A stretch of 64,000 nucleotides of DNA from Torymus aiolomorphi (Eukaryota > Arthropoda > Insecta > Hymenoptera > Torymidae), in NCBI GenBank assembly GCA_036365515.1, contig CM070873.1, forward strand, positions 47,047,011 to 47,111,010, read 5' to 3'. The translations under genes and the position numbers were made by a program. Below the pieces are notes generated by a model, which was given only the letters and a program-made list of their open reading frames with translations, was not told the DNA's origin and did no database searches. Position 1 is the first letter of the stretch; the number at the start of each line of letters is the position of its first letter. This document shows positions 1 to 10,856 of this stretch, one piece after another.

Positions 1-121
1 TATGTGTTATTCTTCGAATTTATCCCTCGGTTAGTTTAATAATTTGAACATCGAAGGTTTTCTTCGATCTTTTCGAGGTGAGAGCTAAGGGAAAATGACT
101 CAATACAAATATATTTCACTT

Positions 122-168
122 ATTTATTTGATGTTTCGGCGAGCAATGTCGCCCTCATCAGAAAGATG
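122..168 (-). ncRNA. Hammerhead ribozyme core of the PLE
   Basis: On the minus strand the conserved CTGATGA (161-155) is followed by a stem-loop (154-138; GGCGA pairs with TCGCC, one extra G) and then GAAAC (137-133) and ATC. This is the order of a hammerhead catalytic core: box CUGAUGA, stem II, box GAAA, then an NUH cleavage triplet. Stem III would be nearly absent, which fits the minimal hammerheads reported in PLEs that may act as dimers. The position downstream of PLE coding sequence supports the call. Activity is not shown. Confidence 0.72.
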
Positions 169-279
169 CTATAAAAATATTTATTTTGTAACATTGTTTG
201 TGACAAAATAGTTAATAATAAAAGTGTTACAAATTTTTACCTTTTGTTATGATAAATACAAGAAACTGATTTTGTATTT

Positions 280-308
280 CTCCTCCACCGCATTCCTGCG
301 GGGAGGAG
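280..308. repeat. Short GC-rich hairpin in the PLE tail
   Basis: CTCCTCC pairs with GGAGGAG and an inner CCGCA/TGCGG adds to the stem around a 4-base loop. It lies in AT-rich PLE 3' non-coding sequence between the GIY-YIG remnant and the hammerhead core. It may be part of the element's RNA structure. Confidence 0.45.
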
Positions 309-446
309 AAAACGTCGTTGTTCGTGTGCATGTTTGTAATAATAACGGTGTGTAAATGTGATTTAAATTTTGAGTTTCTTCTTTCTTATTCACCGGGTGT
401 TTTTCGAGATGTATATTATGTAGCATTTCTGAAACTAGTCTTTTAT

Positions 447-903
447 TTAATAAAATTTATGGTTGGTTTCATTTTCGTATAAAGTTACTGCAGAATCTTT
501 TGATTTTTTATGTTCGTTTATTCGTGTTATTACTCGTCTTTTTGTTTGACCTATGTATGTTGCAGGGCAATTATTACAGTGCATACGATAGACAACGTTG
601 TTCTCAAGTTCTTTGTTAGATCTATCTTTGCCTTTAGAAATAATATTCTTCATACAACTATTGATTCTTGAAATTGTTTGAATGTTATTTTTATCAGGCT
701 GGATGAAACGAGCGTTTTCTTATGTATTTATTGATGAATTCTATTGGATAGTTATTTTCGCTTAGTAATTCTTTTGCTATGTTGAAATTGTCCTTATGGA
801 ATCTTTTATGTGCTAGTTTTATTGCTCTATCTGTAATATTATAAACCATCGCTATTTTTTCAGAAAGTGGGTGTTGTGATAGTAATTTAAAAATTTATCC
901 CGA
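447..903 (-). pseudogene. PLE polyprotein C-terminus with GIY-YIG endonuclease (frameshifted)
   Basis: The 68-residue ORF at 447-653 has the GIY-YIG signature of PLE endonucleases: a VVY start, a Cys-x-x-Cys pair (HCNNC), then YIGQT followed by RINEHK. Upstream on the same strand (about 710-890) a second frame encodes a linker typical of PLEs, including LAHKRFHKDNFNIAKELL and IEFINKYI. The two parts lie in different frames, with the shift near 708-712, and there is no full ORF. The endonuclease would nick target DNA for target-primed reverse transcription. Only the C-terminal part of the protein remains, so this is a relic. A second PLE lies at 61.3-62.1 kb. Confidence 0.82.
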
Positions 904-944
904 TTTCTTTGCCTTTTATTAATTATATCGTTCTTTCTCCATTT

Positions 945-1172
<228 letters not shown>

Positions 1173-1187
1173 CTACATGTGCGGAAA

Positions 1188-1631
1188 ATGCGCCTGAAAC
1201 CATCCTCGGAGTCACTGAAGCAGTCCTCACTCGCTACTCATGCAGAAGAACCACCAACTACTTCATCTCAGTCAACCAATGGTGATGCTGGATCAAGGGT
1301 CACACCACTCATCGTTACTTTATCGTCACGTGCACTAGCTCAGTCGCTCTTAAGCGCAAAAATAAAAATTGGAAAAATGCATACGTCTCAACTCAGCACC
1401 GATTTGTTGGTACATGCTAATGCCAATCCTCCGCTGCCTCACTCTCTGATTAATATAAACGAGCTTCTTCCTACTGAACCCTACCGCCTTCGTATATCTG
1501 CTCGCGCAGAAGCTAAAAAGAGAGGTTTCGTCAGCTACGTGCGCAATGGCAAAATTTACTTAAAGAAGAAGAAAGAAGACCACGCGACAATCATTTCTAC
1601 TGCTGAGGAACTAAAATCTTTTTTAGCATAG
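1188..1631 (+). pseudogene. LINE ORF1, C-terminal part
   Basis: About 147 residues run from the first Met after the CT tract; the open frame extends upstream only through the microsatellite. The last 60 residues (NINELLPTEPYRLRISARAE, then KKRGFVSYVRNGKIYLKKKK) resemble the basic C-terminal domain, related to baculovirus FP25K-type proteins, found at the end of ORF1 in many CR1/Jockey-like LINEs. There it probably helps nucleic-acid binding in the retrotransposition particle. The usual N-terminal zinc-finger and coiled-coil parts are missing. It ends 83 bp before ORF2. Family by resemblance; 5'-truncated. Confidence 0.6.
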
Positions 1632-1714
1632 GCTCATCACATCCTCATCGCTCTCTCAACGCCATTCATCTCATTCCTACATGTCCATCCCGCTCACGCA
1701 CATCTCGCATCTCA

Positions 1715-3451
1715 GTGTCTCAGAACCATGGCCTCAGAATCTGTTACTTTAACGCTAACTCACTCAAAAAACGTATAGAAATGCTGAAATTTTTTCTCTC
1801 AACTCGTTCCTTTTTTCACATCATAGCGGTCACAGAGACTAAGCTTGACCCTAATCTAGATGCTAGTTCAATAGTGCACCTTGATAACTATGAACTCCTA
1901 CGTCGTGACCGTAACAAAAATGGTGGTGGGGTTGCTTTATTCATTCACAATTCTATCTCTGCCACTATCCTCTGCTCATCTGATGGCATCTGGACTGGTA
2001 AGCCCGGCAAACCAGAGTATCTGCTCTGTGAGATAAATATCGTAGGCCACCCTCCATGTTTTGCTGCGGTAGTATATCGTCCACCGCACGCTCCCTTCAT
2101 TCAAGGAACAGACTTCATTGATAAAATCACGACATTCATGCACGACTATAGCACAAAAATAATAGTAGGTGATTTTAATGCAGATCAGCTCTGCTCGTCT
2201 GCAGATGCAACTTTCGTTCACCGGTTTATAGACGATAATGGGCTACACAACATTCCTTATGGCGCGACGTATCATAGGGATACCTCCGATACCTGGCTCG
2301 ACCTCTGTCTTGTGGACAACCAGGACAAAGTCGTTGATTTCTGGAAATCTGAGTCACCCTTTGCAGATGGTCACGACTTGCTCACTGCCACTTTAGGTCT
2401 GCACATGCCTAATCCTCCTCAACCCTCGTTCTCTTATCGTGATTACAAGGCCATCTGTGCAACTACACTTATAGAATATCTTAAAGGTTTGGACTGGACT
2501 GCGGTCGAGTCAGCCCCACTTGAAGAGTGTGTCTCTGTCCTTCAAACGCACATCAAAGGGGCAATCGAGAGTCTAGCTCCTATAAAAACCATTTCACCAC
2601 GTAAAAAACGCCATCCATGGTTTAACACCGAACATCACTCTATGATTCAAGAGCGCGATCGCCTTTACAAACGTTTTCGTAGGACTAGACTACCACTGGA
2701 CCTCTTAGCTTACAGACAGGCACGCGATGTAGCTCATCGTACCATTGAAGAGGCGAGACTAAACTACCATCACGCTCGGCTCTCCTCTCTTACAGACCCC
2801 AAGGATATATGGCGTGAGCTCGAACATCTTGGCATCTCTAGCTCCAAAAAGAAGTCGTCCGCCCAGCCTTTCACTACCACTGAGCTCAATGCTTATTTTA
2901 GGGGTGTCTCATTCGATCAAGACACTCCACCTGTCGCAGACTTCTTGGACTCTTTGGCCACCTCTACTCATAATGAGCAATTTTCATTTGATGAGATTCA
3001 AGTTTCTGATGTTGTAGCCGCAGTAGCACATTTTAAAACCCAGGCCAGAGGGCCAGATGGTATTCCACAACATGTAATAAAACTTGCTCTTCCTTTCTTA
3101 GCGCCTATCATCTGCAGGATTTTCAATCAATCTCTGCGAGAAGCACTCTTCCCATGTGATTGGAAGAAATCTATCGTGATTGCTTTGAGTAAGGTAAGCT
3201 CTCCTTCGTGCCTAAGTGATTTTCGCCCTATATCACTCTTATGCTTTTTGTCTAAAGCCCTCGAATGGCTAGTACAACGGCAATTATCTGCTTACCTAGA
3301 AGCACGATTATACCTAGATCCGCTCCAGACTGGCTTTCGCTCGGGACATAGCACATATCTGTGGAACTCCTTACCATCTCACCTTCGCGATATCACCTCC
3401 ATCCTTCACTTCAAATCACTACTTCATCATCATCTCCTTGAATCCGTATAA
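1715..3451 (+). pseudogene. LINE ORF2: APE endonuclease plus truncated reverse transcriptase
   Basis: This 578-residue open frame has an apurinic/apyrimidinic-type endonuclease in residues about 1-235: an N in FNANS near 14, E in TETK near 42, IIVGDFNAD near 150, DTWLDL near 193, and a catalytic His in DGHD near 221. The RT starts near 446 (GPDGIP) and continues through SDFRPISLL (about 501) to GFRSGHST (about 540). It then jumps straight to YLWNSLPSHLR, which is typical of the extreme C-terminus of such proteins. RT motifs 3-7, including the FADD active site, are missing. The deletion kept the frame, so it reads as one ORF but lacks RT activity. The RTs of such elements copy RNA at an EN nick. 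Confidence 0.85.
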
Positions 3452-3720
3452 TACAATTATATTCTGTCTGAGCAATTAACTGTATTTAGCTTCTCTCACA
3501 CTGATTATGCTTCTTTAACTTTATACTTAGCTCCTTTAAAACTATATTTTGCCTTGCGTAACTTATTTATATATTGTAAAATTTTTGCTCCATGGACTCT
3601 GTATTTTTGCTTGCGTTAACTAAAAACTTGTAAACTTATATATATGTATATTATAATTCTTTATTTAACTTGTACAACATAATGTACAGATAATAAAACT
3701 ATATAATCTAATCTAATCTC

Positions 3721-4410
3721 ATATGAGAATAAATCATGGAACATGGGTTCAATATTTTTTACTCTAAAACACGATCTTTCAATTTGGTACAAATCCCTGA
3801 CCCAAAGATTACGCACTCTCTCCTTGTCAGTCTTACCGCATGGTCTTTCGTCAATAAATTCGAATTTTGTTTGTATTGCATCAAGATCAAAGGATACTTA
3901 GCACCGTGCGAACTTTGCAAAGCCTTTGCTACTATCTCTGTGTCTCTGTTTGTACATATGTCTTTCTGTTTCTATCTCTCTGGTTCTGTCTTCATGTCAC
4001 TATCCCTAATTTTTCGTTTGTGTCTCCCATTCTCCGTCAAGGTCTCTTTGTATTTGACTCTCTGTCTCTATCTCGTTGTATCTGCCTTCAGCTCCTATCA
4101 CTTTCGTATGTCACTTTCTTTCTGTACCTCTGACTCTGTCTTCATGACGCCGTTACTGACTGCTTGTCTCTTCCTCTCTCTCTTTCTCTCTTTCTACCTT
4201 TCCTTGTCTCTCGATCTCTGCCGCTCTAGCTATTATTCTATTTCTTTGCCTATCCCTCTGCTTCTGTCTCTACCTGTTTGTTCCTGTCTCTATCTGCTTC
4301 TGCCTTTTTCTCTATCTCTCTGTCAATCACTATATCACTCTGTATCTCTGTCGCTGACTTTATCACTCTGTGTTTCTGTCGCTGCCTCTAGCACTCTGTC
4401 TCTATGTTGC
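3721..4410. other. Pyrimidine-rich low-complexity stretch
   Basis: From about 3930 to 4400 the + strand is dominated by imperfect TCTCTG/TCTATC runs. The 225-residue open frame across it (rich in Ser, Leu, Cys, Phe) is a composition effect with no domain. The first 200 bp hold nothing recognised. Confidence 0.7.
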
Positions 4411-4413
4411 TGA

Positions 4414-4478
4414 CAAAGTTATATGCAATTGTTTATAGATTTGTCACTGAATTTTATAAACAATTGCATATAACTTTG
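4414..4478. repeat. Perfect 24-bp inverted repeat
   Basis: Arms 4414-4437 and 4455-4478 are perfect reverse complements around a 17-base loop. No flanking duplication is obvious. It could be a very small MITE or a cruciform-forming palindrome. Confidence 0.8.
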
Positions 4479-5037
4479 CAGGTTTTGAAAATTTTCCAAT
4501 TTTTATATCGGTACCTCCCCCCGAAATTGAACAAAGAATAAAATAAGACCTTCCAAATTAAAATTCAATGAAAAACAAAAAAGATTATAATTACTTATTG
4601 AATTTTTTTTAGTGGACAGACTCTACTTTTGCAATATAGGAAATTTTCTAACAAAAATTTTTTCCTTTATGTTAATAACCCTTTTTCCTGTCATATCAGT
4701 TTTCAGATTGGAATGTATAAATGAATCTTTGAAAATATGTTCATAGCTTTAGGTCTGCTAGACCGCTTGGGCCACCTTAAGTAGCACATTTTCTCGAAAA
4801 AATGCTGCTGAAAACCGCTATTCGATATAAAATTTTATTTCAAAATTTAGAAACAAACATAGAAAAAAGTAAAAAGTAATTTTTTATTAAAATATACCAT
4901 TTTTTTATATGTAAAATGAATCTAATCACTTTTAACATTTTAAGAGATAATTTTCATTTTAGTTTTATAGTTGTAATACGGTATTTTCTCTTTCAAACGT
5001 TCTCTCTTTTTTAATTCGTAATCGTCTTTATTGATTA
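4479..5037. other. AT-rich non-coding; half of a dispersed repeat pair
   Basis: About 4599-4667 (AGTGGACAGACTCTACTTTT and following bases) matches 9479-9543, which carries the same order with substitutions. No coding sequence was seen in the rest. Confidence 0.5.
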
Positions 5038-5720
5038 ATTAATCCATACATTCCGACGCTCGCGCGGGCGGCTGATTATTACGCGCGTTTGCACTGATAT
5101 ACATTCCGCACTAATAATCGCGCGATATCTCGCTGCCTCTCAATTCTTATTAATTCCCACGCATGCAAATCATGGGCACTCACGCACGAGCGCAGTGATC
5201 GCAATTTCCCCACTACTCTCCCACACCCTAAAATTTAATTATACACGTGCAAGGCATTCGTTTATCGATACGCGCATATGATCACGAAATTCAAAAAGCG
5301 TTGAAAAAGAAGTTAATCTCCAAAAGTACTCACGACACAAGTCTCTTTTCCGAGAATGATTTACCTCGCGGCAGTGCGCCCAACGAAGTCGCGCCGCGTT
5401 TCGGCAGCTCATTCGGCAGCTAATTCTATACGCTGCTGCCCCCGTTGGCTGCGCCATTTTGTGACACGGTATTTGCCACGTCCATAAACGTTCTCTCTCT
5501 TTTAATTAGTGACTACCAAATTTCTATACTAAAGGGGCGCCCGGCGATTATAATATGCACTTACGCTTGTACTAAAGGTTTCTCCGGCTGAAACTCTCTA
5601 TCTCGCGTCGGCGGGGTTCTCGCGCACAAGCTGCCACGGGACCGCGGCTATAAACAAAGTACAAAATTTGCCTTGAAAGCCTTCTTCGCGGCGACCACAC
5701 CACGCGGGCTTCTTAATTCT
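5038..5720. promoter_or_regulatory. CpG-rich block, possible promoter/first-exon region
   Basis: This block has many CG dinucleotides in an otherwise AT-rich region, which in insects often marks a transcribed 5' region or conserved regulatory DNA. The string AAACGTTCTCTC occurs at both edges of the block (about 4996 and 5486), so a duplicated or mobile origin is also possible. No initiator or TATA box decides the issue. Confidence 0.35.
5365..5457 (-). CDS. Possible first coding exon, unknown gene
   Basis: In the CpG-rich block a minus-strand ATG in a good context (ACAAAATGGCG) opens 31 codons beginning MAQPTGAAAY. They end at a donor-like GAG|GTAAAT after position 5365, in phase 0. The open frame continues past this site to 5239, but base composition changes from GC-rich to AT-rich at the putative donor, as expected for an exon/intron border. 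No downstream exon or homologue was recognised. It could equally be chance in a GC-rich block. Confidence 0.25.
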
Positions 5721-6767
5721 GGTGATCTTCCTTCGAAATGACTAAAAGTTGAAAAAATGCTTCGTTTGCATTTTTTACAAAATTTTTAATTTTTGAAATA
5801 AGGGTGTCACCAAGACTTTTTTAATTCTACATGACTTTTCTTCTATATTATGTGGTACAAAAAGTAGGAAAAACTAGGCTCAGAATGTGTCCCTTGAAAA
5901 AAATTGTCACCCACTTTTGAGAACGCGTAAATGGATTTTTCGCATAGATTTCCTTGTATATGACATTTTTATAAATTTTGAATAGTGTACTTCAATGTGA
6001 ATGAAGTCATGACGCACCTGTTCATAAAATTCACACAATTCGCCATATATTTAAGTTTTGAGGTGATTAAGTAATTATATGCAAGCAGTACATAAAATGT
6101 TAACAACAGACCTGGTTTAGAATTAGTATAAGTACAAACAAAAATTTACATCAGCCGCTTCGACTTGCATGTTTAAAAACTGAATTTATATATCACTAAC
6201 GCTCAGAGTGTGTTTCTCAAAGAAAATCTATCGCAGTATTTAGTATATTTTTAATCACGTTAAGGAGAAAGCAAATTTACAAGTCATTTTATGCGAGTAT
6301 GTGGCATAAAATGACTTATAAATTTGCAGAACAATATATTTTCACATATACTTAAGAAATATGTGTTAAAATCCAAAATAATCAACATTGTAAATAATTA
6401 GGTTTTAAACTGAACACTATAAGTCCTAAATAATTTCCAAAGTATTTTATTACGATGTCTTATGCCATAAGCCTTGGAGCCAGACTCCAACGATTACGGG
6501 CTCTTTTCTTTTTTTCATTAAATTCTCCTCCCTATTTTGTTAAGAATTTTCTTTATATCTTTTCCTAAATCATCTATTCATACGAGGAGTAGATATCACC
6601 GCGATCTTAGAAATTCTCCGTAAATCCGCCTTTTCTTTTATTCTCAAATAATCACAATGTGATTGTGGCATACTGTACACTGTTCACACCCGTTATCCGA
6701 ACATTATCAGAAAATGGAGGCGTAGCCACTCAAATCTCACTCTTGTTGAATTAAACACCCGTTTGTA
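5721..6767. other. Non-coding; contains a 24-bp palindrome
   Basis: Only an inverted repeat at 6271-6294/6304-6327 stands out (23 of 24 bases pair, 9-base loop). The rest shows no gene, tRNA or mobile element that I can support. Confidence 0.6.
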
Positions 6768-6789
6768 GGGGGGCGGGGGGGGGGGGGGG
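6768..6789. repeat. Poly-G tract
   Basis: There are 22 bases that are all G except one C. The G-rich strand could form a G-quadruplex. The tract length is probably unreliable, because homopolymers are hard to sequence and replicate. Confidence 0.85.
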
Positions 6790-7008
6790 CAAGACTAGCC
6801 CTGTATCCACCTAAGCCCGCAATACGCAACAAAGAAGTCTACCCAAAACCCCTAATCCAATAGAGAACGACAGTAGAGAATAAAACCAGAGCAAGCAATG
6901 AGAGAGAAAAACAAACCAAACAGCCTCATCTAAGAAGCTACTACTATCGTAAAAAATTCATTACATGGCGACTGGAATTTTAGCAGAAGCGTGCGGATAT
7001 TCCACTGA

Positions 7009-7128
7009 ATGGAAATGCTTCTGTTGCGTGAGCTGGACGAGCTCATTACCCTTCGACAAGCATCAGATGATTCTGAAGAGCGCGCGGAAGTCCTGAGGAA
7101 ATCGGTTTACCGGCTCTCGCTCTTGAAG
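7009..7128 (+). CDS. Possible coding exon, unknown product
   Basis: An ATG at 7009 opens 40 codons (MEMLLLRELDELITLRQASD onward, rich in Glu, Arg and Leu, amphipathic-helix-like). They end at TTGAAG|GTGAGAG, a good donor, at 7128/7129 in phase 0. Codon content is more protein-like than the flanks and a stop lies just upstream of the ATG. There is no recognised family and no second exon was found. It could be a 5' exon of a gene with long introns, or a chance ORF. Confidence 0.27.
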
Positions 7129-7269
7129 GTGAGAGTGTTTGCGCGCGTCACTTTAATTAACTGCACATTTATCGACCGGACGCTGCACTGCTCTACACAG
7201 CATTGGGATTCACGGCGTCTGGTGACATGTTACTCGCCCGTTTCTCGCGTCGTATCAATTCGGTGATAA

Positions 7270-9100
7270 CAAATGAGGAGTAAGAGAAAAATTTGTCTTT
7301 CGAACGCTTGTGCTTGTACCCACACACTAGTGTATGTGTGTGTAAGCGAATTGTATGCGAAGAATTGTAATGCAACGTATGAAAGCAGATCAAAAGTTTT
7401 ATCAAAAGTTGCCAATTGTCGAAAAAGTTTAATTTTGTTCTGCAACGTGATTTTAATGACTGACCACTATTGTAGAGTTCCGGATTTCAAGTTTGTAATA
7501 AGATAATGTTATCGATAATGATCTCTCGTGAAAGATAATGTAATAAAGTATTGTGTACAAAAATATAAATTTTCACGCAAATAATTCTTTGAATTAATTT
7601 ATAATACAGCGCATTATAAAAAATTTGACAACTATTTTTATATCATAATTACAACATGATTATGTACTCAACGAAAATCTATTTCTAACAGAATAGAACT
7701 TTGAAACCTTTAAAGAGAACATTTCGAGCATTTTATAAATTCGTAAACTTACAATGGCACGCAAAGTTTACCTGCATGACGGAAAAGGAACAAATGAAAA
7801 GTAACGATTTTATCCTTTATAGCACAAACGTCGGAAGGCGCACTGCGCGCTCTTCTTTTGTTTCACGGTTCATGATTTTCTTGAAACAGAGACAAAAACA
7901 TCTTACTGTGTCTGAGGTTTATCATTGCTATGCTATGATATACCAATGTGTCACACGATGATAATTAAAAAATTAAATCACTAGAAAGGAGGCTTTACTC
8001 TTAGGTTCATCATTTTACTTTCTCATCGAGGAAGCTTTGAAACAATAAAAAACAAGAAAATCAAATGCATATTATGTGCATCTACCTCGTTATACGAAGA
8101 AATTTTTAAACGCATATACTGCATGAAATGTGTGTCTCGTAAGGTACATTTGTAGAAAATTTATGTCCTCATCACGTTGTACAAGTATACACCAGACACA
8201 AACAATAATTTTCGTATACATCAGAACATGGATATTTGAATACATTATCATATGCAATAGTTGTACTGTGAATCTTTTAAAGAAATAAATATACTATTGG
8301 TGAAAATGTAAATTCAAATCCAATAGAGTTTTGTAATAGTTTAGGAAGTAGAAATTAATATAAATTGTGCTTTTGAATAAATATTAAAATTTAAATACGA
8401 TAAAATAGATTAGTAACCGAAAGCTTTATAGTTACATTAAGGGGGTCTTATACCTTTAGATGTTTATGAGTAATATTCCTGGAAAAAATAAGATTCAATT
8501 ACCTATATTTTAAAGTAATGTAAATCAGATAAGACATTATTTCTGACAACATAAGTCAAGATAGAAGTTCCCAAACCCATTTTATGCAGCATTTTCAATA
8601 TTTTGACTTTGTTGTAACTTTTCTTTGGAACTGCTTGAAGGATTTTTTAGGACAAACTTAAATTCTTTGTATTTTGTGCAGTGCTGGTCCAAAAAGTTGT
8701 AAATATAAAAAGGAGAATGCTGACGAATACAAAACTAAAATAACAATAAGGATCCTATAAAACTGATATAAGCATAAAGAATGCATGTAATCTTTTACGT
8801 TTTAGTTAAAATTTATCCATATAAATTATATTTATCATTTTTATTATATTTATAAAGAGTGAAGTATTTAAAAAGTTTTTTTTTCAATTTTTACTACTGG
8901 ATGTCGGATGAAATATTTACTTTTCTACTTATTTTAGCAAACGTTGCTCTTCTTTTTCACAACTTTACAGTCATTTTCCTGATAAATTTATTATTTTAAT
9001 TTTATATTTTGTCAATAATATTTATTCAATAGGATTGGTTTGGTACTTACGATTGTCTGCGTTTTTCTGCTCACTGCTCGTCCGCGGGCATTCTCCTTAT
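7270..9100. other. AT-rich non-coding, nothing recognised
   Basis: Short open frames occur (for example 7701-7961) but show no domain, codon bias or splice context. No TIR, tRNA or long tandem repeat was seen. Confidence 0.5.
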
Positions 9101-9106
9101 TTACGT

Positions 9107-9190
9107 AATTTTTAAATGCCAAAAATCACATGAAATTGCTTAATTTTAAGATTTTTCAAGTGTTTTTGAGATTTTTGGCATTTAGAAATT
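9107..9190. repeat. Small inverted repeat
   Basis: About 20-bp arms containing AAATGCCAAAAATC (9107-9127) and GATTTTTGGCATTT (9169-9190) face each other across a 41-bp loop. Confidence 0.6.
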
Positions 9191-9647
9191 ATGTCGCGGA
9201 GGTTTTCTTCGATGTTTGAACAACGTAGAAAACAAACGAGAGACCGTTGACTCTGTAAAAGAACAATTAGCTCGCGATGCGATGCACTCGTCATTGCATG
9301 ATGAGACAAAAGAATTTAAGGTGGCTTCAACGGTGAAAATTTCTTACAATGATTTGCTTACACATTCCAATGTGAAAACTGACGTAACAGGAATAAGAGT
9401 TCTTAAAATAACGAACATTTTGTGCAAATTTCGTGCAAATTTTGTGCAAAACTAGATTTGGTTCACTAAAAAGAAATTCAATATTTTCTTTTTAGTGGAC
9501 AAAATCTACTTTTGCAACATTGGAAATTTGCTACCAAAGTTTTTAGATGATTGCTTTGTTATTACTTTGAGTTCCGTTTACGTATTAAAACTATGATAAA
9601 TAATTAAAACTACCCTGTAAGAATATTCAGCATAAGAAATGGTCGAT

Positions 9648-9720
9648 GGTCATAATTATGACCAGACAATTAATCATAATTATGACAGGAGAATTAGTCA
9701 TAATTATGACCACAATTATG
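9648..9720. repeat. Spaced copies of the palindrome TCATAATTATGA
   Basis: Three copies of TCATAATTATGAC and a partial fourth recur about every 24 bp. Outer strings GGTCGAT and GATCGAC also face each other. It resembles an iterated dyad binding site, but no neighbouring gene is known. Confidence 0.65.
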
Positions 9721-10079
9721 CTGAACGATCGACAAACATATATAAAATAAAATGCCTGCCAATAAATCATTAATCTAATTATATATCTATTTATATTGAA
9801 CTAGTAAATTTATAATCACAAAAGTGTTATTTTCTCTTCAACTTTTATGAATCAGCTCATGCAAAAGGGGTCCTCAGATATATGAAAATTCCACACACTT
9901 ACGGGTAGAGACCACTTCAGAAAACTTTTTTTTTTCCCTGGTACCTAAATTAATATTTTCATTTAGCATGTTGTATAGTGCATAAAAGTAGAAATTTTCA
10001 CCAATTTTAAAGACTTTTTATTAACAGTTATTTAAGTTATTGTTAAAAGAGTGGTTAAATATATATAAAACTGAAAAGG

Positions 10080-10639
10080 TACCGAGCGTTGAAATTTTTG
10101 TGTGACGTTACTATCATGCGCGCGGCGACTAGCTAGCTAGATTTACCGTCATCTACCTATCTAAGCACTCTCTCCAAGTCGGAGTGCAGGGCGCGAGATA
10201 ACGACATCGCAAACGTGGGAAACCGCTCACGGGGGCTCGCGCTCGGACGATCGCCTGGCTGCTCAAGACTAGGGCGTGAGTCCGCTACTACAGCCGATCT
10301 TACCTGGGTGGCTGTGTCTCATTCAGTTAGGCGTGATGAAAAAGATGCCGTGAAACGTAGCGAGTGTCGGGGGAATTGCGCATGCAAATGAAAGTAGGCA
10401 AGCATACGATTGAACCTTAACTCATTATTAACTCATTATAGATTACAATGGCCCAGTGGGCCTTAGAATGCCACGCATCGCATCGCATTTATCGTTCGGG
10501 TGTGAGTGTGACGCGTCCGGAGAGCGCTGAGAAGCGGTCCGCTGAAGGCGAGGCGTGTTGGCGTAGCGCTCGACGTGCGCGCTTCGATAATCGCGGTCTA
10601 TAATCGCGGTGAGAGAGAGAAAGAACTGTCGCCCCGTCG
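10080..10639 (+). promoter_or_regulatory. CpG-rich block with a donor-like edge; possible 5' UTR exon
   Basis: This is a 560-bp region of high CpG content with GC-rich words such as GCGCGCGGCG. It ends on the + strand at CCCGTCG|GTGAGTCGG, a strong donor-like site at 10639/10640. On the minus strand CACCCAG|GTAAGATC (about 10304) is also donor-like. No long ORF is present, so a non-coding first exon or promoter is the best guess. It may belong to the receptor gene 22 kb downstream or to an unseen gene. Confidence 0.33.
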
Positions 10640-10769
10640 GTGAGTCGGCTTAGAGCATCTGCCGACCCACATTATTTATACTGTTCAATCCAAGACAGCA
10701 GATATTCATTTATATACTTATACAATTTATATTAAAGGTATCAAAATAAATTATATTTATAGTAATTTT

Positions 10770-10856
10770 CTTACAAGGGGGAAAATGGAACTTCCTCGGC
10801 TTCGCCTCGGCCGTCATATCACATACGTGCAGAGTTCCATTTTCCTCCCGTGTAAG
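10770..10856. repeat. Hairpin module 1
   Basis: A roughly 23-bp stem (CTTACAAGGGGGAAAATGG with its partner near 10833-10856) encloses the CG-rich string CCTCGGCTTCGCCTCGG. AATAGTATT follows immediately, an end like those of other modules in this window. Confidence 0.7.

Larger units (their letters stand above)
1..905 (-). mobile_element. Penelope-like retroelement (PLE), 3' remnant
   Basis: Read on the minus strand, this holds the end of a Penelope-like element: a linker, a GIY-YIG endonuclease segment, then a non-coding tail with a hammerhead ribozyme core. The reverse transcriptase that should precede the linker is absent; the element is cut where the CT microsatellite begins near 947. PLEs are retroelements whose RT is related to telomerase and whose endonuclease is of GIY-YIG type, and hammerhead motifs in their terminal repeats are established. 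The copy is frameshifted and dead. Confidence is high for the family and lower for the exact ends. Confidence 0.82.

Noticed and set aside
3736..4413. 225-residue + strand open frame with hydrophobic look
   Set aside because: Pyrimidine-rich low-complexity DNA gives Leu/Ser/Phe/Cys; no domain, splice context or start context.
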